Shown piece after piece: positions 42,522 to 51,195 of a stretch of DNA of 57,662 bases. Position 1 is the stretch's first letter. Every line of letters starts with the position of its first letter. Source of the DNA: VMSU01 sp031400755 (GTDB taxonomy: Bacteria > Desulfobacterota > Desulfobulbia > Desulfobulbales > VMSU01); the NCBI GenBank assembly GCA_031400755.1, contig JANNQL010000009.1, forward strand, positions 1 to 57,662, written 5' to 3'. The notes beneath the pieces were generated by a model. That model worked only from the letters and a program-made list of their open reading frames with translations. It did no database searches and was not told where the DNA came from. The position numbers and the translations under genes were made by a program.

Positions 42522-43388
42522 ATGCTGGTCATCATTGGCGTGGCGGTTGTTTTATTGTCGGTTCTCGGCGGCTTTGTCCTCGAACACGGCAATGTCGCGC
42601 TCCTCTGGCAACCGATCGAAATGCTCATCATCTTCGGCGCCGCCCTCGGTGGTCTCCTGATCTCCAGCCCACCCTCGGTCGTCAAGGGCGTGGTCAAAGA
42701 ACTGAAGGGGCTCCTTTCCCACCACGCCATCAGCAAGGAACACTACCTTGAAGTCTTGATGCTCTTGAACTCCATCTTTTACAAGATCAAAAAGGAGGGC
42801 CTGATCACCATCGAGGACGACGTGGACAACCCCAAGAAGAGCAAGCTCTTCGCCAAGCACCAGAAGATTATGGACGACCACGATGTCTCGATCTTTATCT
42901 GCGACACCATCCGCACCATGATTACCGCCAATTACCCGCCCCACGAGATGGAAGCCCTCATGGACATCGACCTGGAAACCAACCAACACGAGGCCATGGA
43001 ACCAGGCCACGCCGTTGAAAAGGTCGCCGACGCCCTGCCGGGCCTGGGCATCGTGGCCGCGGTTTTGGGTATTGTTCTCACCATGAACAACCTCGGCGAG
43101 CCGGCCGAAGTCCTGGGGAAACACATCGGCGCCGCCCTGGTCGGCACCTTCCTCGGCGTTCTCGCCTGCTACGGCTTTGTCGGGCCGATAGCCGGCAGCA
43201 TGCTGCATAAGGCCGCCGAGCGCGCCACCTACATGAATGTTATCAAAACCGGCCTGCTGGCCGCCTACTCCTCTGACTTCATGGTGCCGTTTGCCATCGA
43301 GTCGGCCAGGCGGGCGATCCCGGGTGGTGAGTGTCCGTCCTTTGCCGAAGTTGAAGAGACTGTCAAGAAATGGAAGGCCAAAAGTTAA
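42522..43388 (+). CDS. motA: MotA flagellar stator protein
   Basis: 288 residues with four membrane helices (IGVAVVLLSVLGGFVLEHGN, PIEMLIIFGAALGGLLI, VADALPGLGIVAAVLGIVLT, IGAALVGTFLGVLACYGFVG) and a large cytoplasmic loop. Together with MotB it forms the ion-conducting stator that drives flagellar rotation. The conserved proline-bearing segment DALPGLGIVAAVLG is present. Its end overlaps the motB start. No other flagellar genes are in the window. Confidence 0.95.
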   Translation: MLVIIGVAVVLLSVLGGFVLEHGNVALLWQPIEMLIIFGAALGGLLISSPPSVVKGVVKELKGLLSHHAISKEHYLEVLMLLNSIFYKIKKEGLITIEDDVDNPKKSKLFAKHQKIMDDHDVSIFICDTIRTMITANYPPHEMEALMDIDLETNQHEAMEPGHAVEKVADALPGLGIVAAVLGIVLTMNNLGEPAEVLGKHIGAALVGTFLGVLACYGFVGPIAGSMLHKAAERATYMNVIKTGLLAAYSSDFMVPFAIESARRAIPGGECPSFAEVEETVKKWKAKS

Positions 43389-44254
43389 CCATCCTCAAAA
43401 AGAAGGGGAAGGGCGGCGGGGCTGGCCATCACGGCGGCAGCTGGAAGGTCGCCTTCGCCGATTTCATGACCGCCATGATGGCCTTCTTCCTGCTCATGTG
43501 GCTGCTCAGCATGGGCCCCCAGAAAAAGCAGGAAGAGCTGGGCCACTATTTCAAGAATGCCACCTTCAGTCTGTTTGGCACTAGTGGGGGGTCCTCACAA
43601 TCAGCAGTCTCCATCTCCGATACGCCGCCGAGCGGCCCCGCTCAGGCCAACCCGGAAGCCGCCCAGGCCGAAGAAGCCGTCGAGGCCGAAGAAACCGAGG
43701 CCGAGATGCAAGAGATGAAGGCCAAGCTTGAGGAACAGATCCAAGAGCGCCTGACCGATGTCAAGGACCAGATCGTCATCGGCCAGTTTGACGGCGGCAT
43801 CAAGATCGACATCATGGACAAGGCGGGCCAGCCCATGTTTCAATTGGGCGGCACCGAACTTACCGAAGAGGCCAAGAAGGTGTTGCTGGTTGTTGCCGAA
43901 AACATCAAGAACAACACACAAAAACTGGAAATCGAGGGACATACCGATGCCCTGGGCTACTCAAACAACCAAAAATTCGGCAACTGGGAGCTCTCAACCG
44001 CCAGGGCCTCGGCGGCGCGGGTGGAACTAGAAAAAAGCGGCCTAAGCTCGGCCATGCTCTCACGCGTCTCAGGATACGCCGCCACCGAGCCCATCATCAA
44101 AGAAGACCCCTTCGATCCCCGTAACCGCAGAATCAGCCTGCGCCTCCTCTACCCACAACCGAAAAAAGAACCGTCAACAACGGACCAACCTTCGATCGCG
44201 CCAGACCTTAAAAAAGAATTGCCGCCAGCGATCACACCGCACCAACAGCAGTAA
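43370..44254 (+). CDS. motB: MotB flagellar stator protein
   Basis: 294 residues. A single N-terminal helix carries the ion-binding Asp in FADFMTAMMAFFLLMWLLS. A Glu/Ala-rich linker follows and then the OmpA-like peptidoglycan-binding domain (IEGHTDALGYSNNQKFGNWE, LSTARASAARVELEKSG). It anchors the MotA channel to the cell wall. The frame starts within the last codons of motA (19-base overlap). The C-terminal tail is Pro/Gln-rich. A degenerate family B repeat starts five bases after the stop. Confidence 0.95.
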   Translation: MEGQKLTILKKKGKGGGAGHHGGSWKVAFADFMTAMMAFFLLMWLLSMGPQKKQEELGHYFKNATFSLFGTSGGSSQSAVSISDTPPSGPAQANPEAAQAEEAVEAEETEAEMQEMKAKLEEQIQERLTDVKDQIVIGQFDGGIKIDIMDKAGQPMFQLGGTELTEEAKKVLLVVAENIKNNTQKLEIEGHTDALGYSNNQKFGNWELSTARASAARVELEKSGLSSAMLSRVSGYAATEPIIKEDPFDPRNRRISLRLLYPQPKKEPSTTDQPSIAPDLKKELPPAITPHQQQ

Positions 44255-44258
44255 TTTT

Positions 44259-44310
44259 GTAACTTCTCAGGTAGTTTAGGGGATTAGACTGTAGACTGAA
44301 AGAATGGCGA
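44259..44310. repeat. Family B repeat remnant, copy 3
   Basis: Left end GTAACTTCTCAGGTAG and an ACTGTAGACTGAAAG arm are present, but no matching right end. It is followed by CCCCCTTGCGGGGG (44359-44372) and GGTTAGTT/AACTAACC (44384-44414) hairpins in the gap between the convergent motB and HD-GYP genes. Confidence 0.5.
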
Positions 44311-44422
44311 GGGAAGTAATCCGCACACAGCAATTACCACCCTTCGACGGAGTTTATCCCCCTTGCGGGGGACTCAAGAACCGGTTAGTTTAGTGCGCGA
44401 AGCCGAACTAACCACGAAGCAG

Positions 44423-45952
44423 CTAAAACAGCTCGTTCAAGGCCTGCTCCAGTGAATAGCCCTTGCTGAACTGACGGGAATAGGGCTGGGAGGCTATCTG
44501 CCACTCCTCCTCCAACTGCTCCAGCTGCCTTGAGATATCAACGAGCAACCTCTCCAGCAGGCCCGGCCCGCCCTCCACATACAGGAGATAGTCCCCGCTA
44601 CGGCTGAACAGCCGCGCGATATCCTGCCCTCCCCCCTGACCGTTAAACTCCTCGACCACATCATGCAGTCGCTGACCGATCTCATCTAGAATCTGGTCGG
44701 TCAAAGTCTGGCCCAGGCGGCGGTAACAATCCGGCAGGCCTTGAAAATTGGTGACCAGGAGGTCAAAAGGCCTCTCCCGCCGCCGCAAGACGTGAGTGTC
44801 GTCTAAGAAGTACAGGTAACGGTAGTTATAGAAACCGGTGAGCGGCTCCCGGAAATAGGCCTTGCGACGGAAGAGCTCCAGCTCCATCATGTAGTCGGCG
44901 GTAAACTCCCGGGTGATGGTCAACGGGTCCCAGGACTGCAAGACCTCTTCCAGGACAGTGACCACGATCCGGTCAACCCGACCCAACCTGGCCTCCCGGC
45001 GCAGTATATCGAGGGCGGCGTCTTTCCCGATCGGTTTTTTGTAGGGCCGCCTGGCGACCAGGGCCTCGTAGATATCAGCCACCGAGACTATGCGGACCAT
45101 AATCCCCAAGTCACCGCCAGTCAAGCCGTCTGGATAGCCTGAGCCGTCCAGCCGCTCATGGTGATGGAGGATGATGAAGGCAATCCGGCTGTCATGGTGT
45201 TTGCGGGTAAAGAGGTTGGCCCCGACCCGGGGATGAAAGCGCATTATGTCCCGGTCCTGGTCATCGAACTGACCGGGCTTCAGCAGGATATCATCCGGGA
45301 TCGCCACCTTGCCGATATCATGGACCAGACAGGCCCGCTCCAGGATCTCCAATTCCTCCAGAGGCAGACCCAGGCTCTGACCGATGCGCTTCGAGATCTC
45401 CGCCACCCGGACCGCATGCTCAAAGGTGTAGTGGTCGCGGTTGGCCAGCATCTCATCCATGGTGGCGTACAGATCGTTAATCAGGAGGTCCTTGGCCTGG
45501 TTGGCAGCAGCCACCTCCCGATGGGCGGCCAGCAGTTTCTCCTCGGCCTCCCGCCGTTCACTGATCTCCTGCTCCAGGCCCCGAATCAATTTCCGCTCCC
45601 GAAAGATCCGGTTCAGCTTGGCCTCCAGCTCATCATGATCAAAGGGCTTGATAATGAAATCGCTGCCGCCGGCGTTGATGATATTTGAGTAGACAAAGGT
45701 GTCAGAATGGCCGGTAATGACCAGAACGTCAGTGCCGGGGTGATGGGCCTTGGTGTGGGCCAGGAGCTGCATGCCGTCCATCTTTGGCATCAGCATATCG
45801 GTGACGACCACGTCAAATTCGGCCTGCTTCAGCCGCGCCACCGCCTCCAGGCCGTCAGCCGCTACTTCGCACCCATAGCCAAGGCCCGAGAGAATTTTGT
45901 CCACTACCTCTCGGATGACCGGATCGTCATCAACCACCAAGATACGTTTCAT
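44423..45952 (-). CDS. REC-HD-GYP protein with a degenerate GGDEF tail
   Basis: 509 residues. Receiver (VVDDDPVIREVVDKIL, phospho-acceptor in VVVTDMLMPKMDGM), coiled coil, then an HD-GYP domain: HDIGK in LVHDIGKVAIPDDIL and HHHERLDGSGYPDGL, with all metal ligands visible, so c-di-GMP phosphodiesterase activity is expected. The last 140 residues look like a GGDEF domain that has lost its site: EPLTGFYNYRYLYFLDD for DPLTGL and RSGDYL in place of GGDEF. Such a domain could bind GTP or serve as a sensor. It lies next to motAB and the PilZ gene, consistent with control of motility. Confidence 0.92.
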   Translation of the reverse strand: MKRILVVDDDPVIREVVDKILSGLGYGCEVAADGLEAVARLKQAEFDVVVTDMLMPKMDGMQLLAHTKAHHPGTDVLVITGHSDTFVYSNIINAGGSDFIIKPFDHDELEAKLNRIFRERKLIRGLEQEISERREAEEKLLAAHREVAAANQAKDLLINDLYATMDEMLANRDHYTFEHAVRVAEISKRIGQSLGLPLEELEILERACLVHDIGKVAIPDDILLKPGQFDDQDRDIMRFHPRVGANLFTRKHHDSRIAFIILHHHERLDGSGYPDGLTGGDLGIMVRIVSVADIYEALVARRPYKKPIGKDAALDILRREARLGRVDRIVVTVLEEVLQSWDPLTITREFTADYMMELELFRRKAYFREPLTGFYNYRYLYFLDDTHVLRRRERPFDLLVTNFQGLPDCYRRLGQTLTDQILDEIGQRLHDVVEEFNGQGGGQDIARLFSRSGDYLLYVEGGPGLLERLLVDISRQLEQLEEEWQIASQPYSRQFSKGYSLEQALNELF

Positions 45953-45964
45953 GTTTTATAGAAA

Positions 45965-46055
45965 GATGCGGCTGTAGGGGTTTAGGCTGTAGGCTGAAGG
46001 TAAACAAAAAATAGGGGATGACTTCGTACCGCCAGCCCTACAGCCTATAGCCTCA
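45965..46055. repeat. Family B repeat, copy 4 (lacks the GTAAC ends)
   Basis: GGCTGTAGGGGTTTAGGCTGTAGGCTGAAGG-type left arm (45970 onward, given in parts) and CCAGCCCTACAGCCTATAGCC right arm (46027-46047) flank A+T-rich DNA. It lies between the HD-GYP start and the ettA end. Confidence 0.55.
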
Positions 46056-46061
46056 TATATC

Positions 46062-47744
46062 TCATGCCCTGGTCAGGGGCCGATATTTGATCCGGTGCGG
46101 TTGATTGGCCAGGACGCCGAGCCGCTGCTTCCTATCCTCTTCGTACTCCGAGTAATTGCCGTCGAACCAGACCACTCGGCTGTCGCCCTCAAAGGCCAAG
46201 ATATGGGTGGCGATGCGGTCGAGAAACCAGCGGTCATGGCTGATGACCACGGCGCAACCGGCAAAATTTCCCAAGGCCTCTTCCATGGCCCGCAGGGTGT
46301 TGATATCCAAATCGTTGGTGGGCTCGTCCAAGAGCAGGACATTGGCGCCCTCTTTCAACATGCGGGCCAGATGCACCCGGTTGCGCTGACCGCCGGACAT
46401 CACCCCGACCTTGCGCTGCTGCTCGGTGCCGCTGAAATTGAAGCGACCGACATAGGCCCGGGAGTTGACCTCTCGGTTACCAAGGGTGATGGTCTCCTGG
46501 CCGCCAGTGATGACCTCCCAGATCGTCTGGTTGGGGTCCATGTCGCGGCCCTGGTCGACATAACCGAGCTTGACGGTGTCGCCCAGGCGGATAGCACCTG
46601 AATCAGGGGTCTCCTGGCCGGTGATCATCTTGAACAGGGTGCTCTTGCCGGCGCCGTTGGGACCGATGACCCCGATAATGCCTCCCGGCGGCAGGGCAAA
46701 GGACATATTCTCCACCAGCAGCCGGTCGCCAAAGGCCTTCGAGACTTGGTCGGCCTCGATCACCAGCTTGCCCAGACGGGGACCGGGAGGGATATAGATC
46801 TCGATCTCGTCGGCCCTTTTTTCGCTCGTCTGCTCAAGCAGCGTCTCGTAGGCCTTGATCCTGGCCTTCGATTTGTCGTGCCGGCCCTTGGGACTCATGC
46901 GGATCCACTCCAGTTCACGGGCCAGGGTGCGCTGGCGGCTCGACTCCTGTTTTTCCTCCTGCTGCAAGCGCTTCTGCTTCTGCTCAAGCCAGGACGAATA
47001 GTTGCCCTTCCAGGGGATGCCCTCGCCGCGGTCAAGCTCCAGGATCCAACCGGCCACGTTATCGAGAAAATAACGGTCGTGGGTGACGGCGATGACCGTG
47101 CCGGCGTAACGTTGCAGATGATGCTCCAGCCAGGTGACCGTCTCGGCGTCCAGGTGGTTGGTGGGCTCGTCCAGCAGCAAAATATCCGGCTCCTGCAACA
47201 GCAAACGGCAGAGGGCCACCCGCCGCTTTTCGCCGCCCGAGAGGACACTGACTTTTGCATCACTTGGCGGGCAGCGCAGGGCGTCCATGGCCAAATCCAA
47301 GCGGGAATCAAGCTCCCAGGCATTGACGGCGTCCAGTTTTTCCTGGACCTTGGCCTGGCGGTTGATGAGCTTATCCATGGCCGCATCATCCATCGGCTCG
47401 GCAAACTGTTCGTTGATCTGATTGAACTCAGCCAAGAGATCAACCACCTCCTGCACCCCCTGCTCGACGACCTGACGTACGGTCAAGGCCTCGTCCAGGT
47501 GGGGCTCCTGCTCCAGATAGCCGATAGTAAAACCGGGAGAGAGGGTGATCTTGCCGTCAAACTCGGTATCGACCCCGGCCAGGATACGCAAGAGCGAACT
47601 TTTTCCAGAGCCATTCAGACCCAGGACGCCGATCTTGGCCCCATAAAAATAGGACAACGAGATATTTTTTAAGATCGGTTTTTTTTCATAAAACTTACTG
47701 ACCCGCATCATCGAGTAGATGATCTTGTTCGCCTCTTCAGCCAT
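46062..47744 (-). CDS. ettA: EttA energy-dependent translational throttle (ABC-F)
   Basis: 560 residues, soluble, with two ABC cassettes: Walker A GLNGSGKSSLLRILAG and GPNGAGKSTLFKMITG, signatures LSGGEKRRVALCRLLL and MSGGQRNRVHLARML, Walker B ILLLDEPTNHLD and VLLLDEPTNDLD. The inter-cassette linker (SRQRTLARELEWIRMSPKGR) is the EttA type. It binds the ribosomal E site and restrains translation when ATP is low. Length is normal. Confidence 0.96.
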   Translation of the reverse strand: MAEEANKIIYSMMRVSKFYEKKPILKNISLSYFYGAKIGVLGLNGSGKSSLLRILAGVDTEFDGKITLSPGFTIGYLEQEPHLDEALTVRQVVEQGVQEVVDLLAEFNQINEQFAEPMDDAAMDKLINRQAKVQEKLDAVNAWELDSRLDLAMDALRCPPSDAKVSVLSGGEKRRVALCRLLLQEPDILLLDEPTNHLDAETVTWLEHHLQRYAGTVIAVTHDRYFLDNVAGWILELDRGEGIPWKGNYSSWLEQKQKRLQQEEKQESSRQRTLARELEWIRMSPKGRHDKSKARIKAYETLLEQTSEKRADEIEIYIPPGPRLGKLVIEADQVSKAFGDRLLVENMSFALPPGGIIGVIGPNGAGKSTLFKMITGQETPDSGAIRLGDTVKLGYVDQGRDMDPNQTIWEVITGGQETITLGNREVNSRAYVGRFNFSGTEQQRKVGVMSGGQRNRVHLARMLKEGANVLLLDEPTNDLDINTLRAMEEALGNFAGCAVVISHDRWFLDRIATHILAFEGDSRVVWFDGNYSEYEEDRKQRLGVLANQPHRIKYRPLTRA

Positions 47745-47788
47745 GACGTTTATTCCTTTATGTAAATTTCGTTTACTGCTTGGTAGTT

Positions 47789-47877
47789 GTAGGTTGGGTT
47801 AGGCGCGGTTTTTTTGCGCCGTAACCCAACACGCGTATGGCGTTGGGTTACGCGAGACGACCGCTAACCCAACCTAC
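47789..47877. repeat. Family D palindromic repeat, copy 2
   Basis: GTAGGTTGGGTTAGGCG at the left and CGCTAACCCAACCTAC at the right, with internal GTAACCCAACA and CGTTGGGTTACG. Immediately followed by a family C element, as at 13.2-13.4 kb. Confidence 0.8.
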
Positions 47878-47880
47878 TGA

Positions 47881-47913
47881 GGACTGAGTAACGGCATGAT
47901 CTACACTCAGTCC
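47881..47913. repeat. Family C inverted repeat, copy 2
   Basis: GGACTGAGT (47881-47889) and ACTCAGTCC (47905-47913) around AACGGCATGATCTAC, nearly the same spacer as copy 1 at 13195-13241. Confidence 0.65.
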
Positions 47914-47921
47914 TAAGTCCT

Positions 47922-48731
47922 TCAAATCATCTCGGCGCTGTCCGCCGGTACCCAGCAGCGGCGGCCATCAACCAATTCTATATACAGCCATTCTCCCCTT
48001 TTCTCCACTAAAGAAAACAAGAGCCCGGCATGCAGCGGCTCACTGAAACTTATGCTGTAGGCCTGACCATCCCCCTTGCGGGCCATGGTCTCAGCTGAGA
48101 CCATAACACCGCCGGCATGGCGACCAAAGCGATCATAGAGGAGCGAGCCGCCCATCATCAGGCTGAGCGTAAGGCTCACGGCCAGCGGCCACCAGAGTCC
48201 TTGCCGCCGATGCAGTTTCAAGGCCAGGAGACCCCAGAAGGCGGCGTTCGCCACCACCAACAGAACCAACCTGAGGCGCGAGGGAAAATCATAATGCCAG
48301 AAGAGCAGGGTCTTGGCAATCATGGTCTCCTGCTTGGCTTCGATCCGGTCTGGTTGCTGGCTCTCGACGAAACGCAGGTTCTGGCGCAGATTATCATCAG
48401 CAGGCAGATAGAGCAAGGCGCGCCGGTAGTTCAGGATCGCCCGGCCCAGGTCATGGAGCTGAAAATAGGTGTTGCCCAGATTGTAATACAACTTGCCGTT
48501 GACCACCCCATCCTGCACCAGCTTCTCAAAACGGACCTGCGCCTTGCGGTAGAGTTCAGCGCTCTGGGTCTGGTCTTCCAGTTGCGTCGCCTGTTGAAAG
48601 AAGCGGCTGGCCTCGTCCAGCAGCTGGTTGCGGTCGATTGCTCCGGCGGCCGATGGTCTGGGGGCAAGCAAGAAGATGACGCAGAGGATCAGCAGAAGAT
48701 GGGGAATTCGCATCGGCATTGGATATTTCAT
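47922..48731 (-). CDS. batE: BatE-like TPR and SH3 domain membrane protein
   Basis: About 269 residues from MKYPMPMRIPHLLL (several nearby ATGs possible). Signal peptide (LLLILCVIFLLAPRPSAAGA), two to three TPR units (VVNGKLYYNLGNTYFQLHDL), two membrane helices (LVLLVVANAAFWGLLALKL region) and a C-terminal SH3-like domain (LFSLVEKRGEWLYIELVDGR). Last gene of the Bat (Bacteroides aerotolerance-like) operon, probably a periplasmic scaffold of the VWA complex. Starts overlap the end of the GNAT gene. Confidence 0.82.
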   Translation of the reverse strand: MKYPMPMRIPHLLLILCVIFLLAPRPSAAGAIDRNQLLDEASRFFQQATQLEDQTQSAELYRKAQVRFEKLVQDGVVNGKLYYNLGNTYFQLHDLGRAILNYRRALLYLPADDNLRQNLRFVESQQPDRIEAKQETMIAKTLLFWHYDFPSRLRLVLLVVANAAFWGLLALKLHRRQGLWWPLAVSLTLSLMMGGSLLYDRFGRHAGGVMVSAETMARKGDGQAYSISFSEPLHAGLLFSLVEKRGEWLYIELVDGRRCWVPADSAEMI

Positions 48732-49210
48732 TGGCAATTCTTAAACTCTGGCTCATAGCCAACCGAGAACTGGGTTGTCGTATCATTTCTGATACTCAAA
48801 AAATGGGCATTATTCTTATCAAAAGGGCAAAGAGGCATCCGGCATAGCTCAAAACCAAATTTTCTATAATAGCTGGGATTCCCCAAAACAAATACTGTCC
48901 GGCTCTTGATTAGTTCCTGTGACAAGCAGAATTTCATTAACTCAGAGCCGACCCCCTGCCGCTGAAATTCCGGTTTTACCGCCATCGGTGCCAGATGGAG
49001 GCCACAAACCTCTTTGCCCTTATAGGCCTGCGTGAAGGCGGCATAGGCTATAATTTTATTGGTGTGGATACAGACCCAGTCATGGATTGGCTTGCCATGC
49101 TCGTGTAATTTCTGCACCAGATTGGCCTCATAGCCACTCCCTGGAAAGGCCAAGCGCAACAGGGCCAAGGCCTTCCCCAAATTTTCGTCATCCACTTTGC
49201 GTATCTTCAT
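48728..49210 (-). CDS. GNAT family N-acetyltransferase inserted in the bat operon
   Basis: 160 residues. The acetyl-CoA binding motif reads LAPMAVKPEFQRQGVGSELMKF (Q/R-x-x-G-x-G in RQGVGS), followed by VFVLGNPSYYRKFGFELC, as in the YhbS-like GNAT group. It overlaps batD by ATGA and batE at its end, so it is translated with them. A GNAT is not a usual bat component; the acetylated substrate is unknown. Confidence 0.88.
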   Translation of the reverse strand: MKIRKVDDENLGKALALLRLAFPGSGYEANLVQKLHEHGKPIHDWVCIHTNKIIAYAAFTQAYKGKEVCGLHLAPMAVKPEFQRQGVGSELMKFCLSQELIKSRTVFVLGNPSYYRKFGFELCRMPLCPFDKNNAHFLSIRNDTTTQFSVGYEPEFKNCQ

Positions 49211-51069
49211 AATGGTCGGCCCTTAATCCTTTCCAACTCAGCCACCACCTGTCGCGCCAGGTCACCCAAATGGACCAGGTCACCAACCCCAGCGCTCGAG
49301 CCGGCGTACTCATAGGCCTCGCACTGCTCCATCACCTGCCGGAGACGGGACAGACACTCCGAGCTGGCCCCGGCCCTGGCAAGCAGGGGCTCAACATCGG
49401 CATAGGTCAGCGAGGCGGAGTTACAGCGCAATTTGGCCCCCAGATACTCCCGCATGGCGAGGCCCATGGTCTGGTATCCAGTCGTCACCCCACCCTGCCC
49501 CTCAAGTCCGTCAAGTGCGGCTATTAAGCGCCGATAGGCCAAGCGGGCAGCACGGCCCTCCGGGTCCTTACGGCCATAACGGACCATGAGTAGGCCCGCC
49601 ATGAACAGTGCAAAAAACGCCGGCGGCAAGGCGAGCATGGCGCACCACAAGGCCTCCAGTTTCATCGCCCCGATTGGCCTTTGATTGGCCAGGACCTCCG
49701 GCCCCTCGTAGTTAAAATTAATCCCCCCTTTGACCGCCTTCAGCTCCTTCTTGGCTGGCGCGCCCGGCACCTCTCCTTCGGCATCCTGGGCCGTCACCAT
49801 CCTGGCCTCGGCCACCTCAAGCGCCACCGGTTGCGAGGCGGCGGTCTCATAGCTAGCACTCGCCGGATTAAAATAACTTAAACGGAGACTAGGCACCTGC
49901 CGCACACCGCTGTGCCGAGCGCGGACGGTCTGGGTAAAGGTCTTGAGAATGGCGCTGCCTTCACCCGGGGCCATCTCGCCGGGGACCTTAAAATCGTTCG
50001 GCCCCAGCGCCTGCTCCAAAGACGGCAGGCTGGCCCCGGCCACCGCCGGCCCGGCAATCTGGACAGTCAAGGTAATGGGGTCGCCGACTTTGACCTTGGT
50101 GGGGGTGGCGGTCACGGCCAGGGAGTACGAACCAACCAATCCGTTAAAGTCAGCCGGCCGCCCCTCCGCCGGCAGGGGTAAGACCTCAAGCGTCGGCTCA
50201 TTGGAGGGCACCACTTCCGTCCGATAGACCTGGCGGGAGCGTCCAAAAAGATCATCCGGCACCAGTCCGGAAAACGGGTCGCGCCCGCTCGGCCGGGTGC
50301 GGCTCAACGACTGACAGGTGATCGTGGCCTGGGGCAAGGTCAGGGCGCCCGACTCCTTGACGGCCAGCATCTTGCTGAAGGAGACGGTCAGATAGTTCTG
50401 GCCATCCAAGACGCCATTGGCCTTTGCGGCCAGGATCTCGCCGCCGGCCACCGGGATGCGGACCACGTTACTCTGAGCGGCGTTGGTGATGGCGTTCGGC
50501 CCTTCGCTGATCGAAAAACGGGGGTCGGTGAGGAGGGGCAGGCTGAGGTTGAAGCCATTGACGTCCTTGCCGATATACCAGGTCACGGTCAGGGCCACCG
50601 GCTCGCCGGCATAGACCCTGAATTTTTCGAGATTTAAGCGCAGCTTGAAGTCGTTGGTCTCCACCGGTTTTTTGACCAAGATAGGGATGGCCTGGGTCTG
50701 GTAGGGCTGCTTATCGATGGTTACGGTCAGGGCCGGGATGAGCAAGCGCCCGGCTTTCTTGGGGGTGAGGCCGTAATTAAAGACATAGCCGCGATGGGAG
50801 ACACGACTCATGCGACCGTTGACAATGGACACCGATTCGCTGCTGTTCTGCTGGCCACCGCGAGGTTCCACCGTAAAGTCGGTGAGCGGCGAGACGTCCG
50901 GCTCATCCGGGGCATCGTGGCCTTCGATCTGAATCTGCAGGGAAAAAGTCTCCCCGACAAAGACTTCCTGCTGCTCCACCGCCGCCTGCACCGTGACCTG
51001 GGCAGACGCCGGAGCCGCCAGGGCCAAGCAGGCCAGCGTCATGGTTATGATGACTTGCAAAAAACGCAT
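49207..51069 (-). CDS. batD: BatD family protein
   Basis: About 620 residues from MRFLQVIITMTLACLALAAP, which gives a clean signal peptide ending APASAQ. Then repeated beta-sandwich domains (VTVQAAVEQQEVFVGETFSL, FRVYAGEPVALTVTWYIGK, KVKVGDPITLTVQIAGP) typical of BatD, and near the C-terminus one membrane helix (ALPPAFFALFMAGLLMVRYG) plus a cytosolic tail. BatD is thought to form the periplasmic part of the MoxR/VWA complex. The frame continues upstream to 51123 with no signal, so I use the inner start. Confidence 0.88.
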   Translation of the reverse strand: MRFLQVIITMTLACLALAAPASAQVTVQAAVEQQEVFVGETFSLQIQIEGHDAPDEPDVSPLTDFTVEPRGGQQNSSESVSIVNGRMSRVSHRGYVFNYGLTPKKAGRLLIPALTVTIDKQPYQTQAIPILVKKPVETNDFKLRLNLEKFRVYAGEPVALTVTWYIGKDVNGFNLSLPLLTDPRFSISEGPNAITNAAQSNVVRIPVAGGEILAAKANGVLDGQNYLTVSFSKMLAVKESGALTLPQATITCQSLSRTRPSGRDPFSGLVPDDLFGRSRQVYRTEVVPSNEPTLEVLPLPAEGRPADFNGLVGSYSLAVTATPTKVKVGDPITLTVQIAGPAVAGASLPSLEQALGPNDFKVPGEMAPGEGSAILKTFTQTVRARHSGVRQVPSLRLSYFNPASASYETAASQPVALEVAEARMVTAQDAEGEVPGAPAKKELKAVKGGINFNYEGPEVLANQRPIGAMKLEALWCAMLALPPAFFALFMAGLLMVRYGRKDPEGRAARLAYRRLIAALDGLEGQGGVTTGYQTMGLAMREYLGAKLRCNSASLTYADVEPLLARAGASSECLSRLRQVMEQCEAYEYAGSSAGVGDLVHLGDLARQVVAELERIKGRPL

Positions 51070-51195
51070 ATTATTCAAATTCTCAATCAAAAATGAAGTT
51101 ATTGTCCATAGCCAATTTCGCAAAAAGTCACGGGATGGCTAAGCAAAGGGGCTAATACCCCGCAACGCAGTAGATCGGCCTTTTTGCGACGCCAT

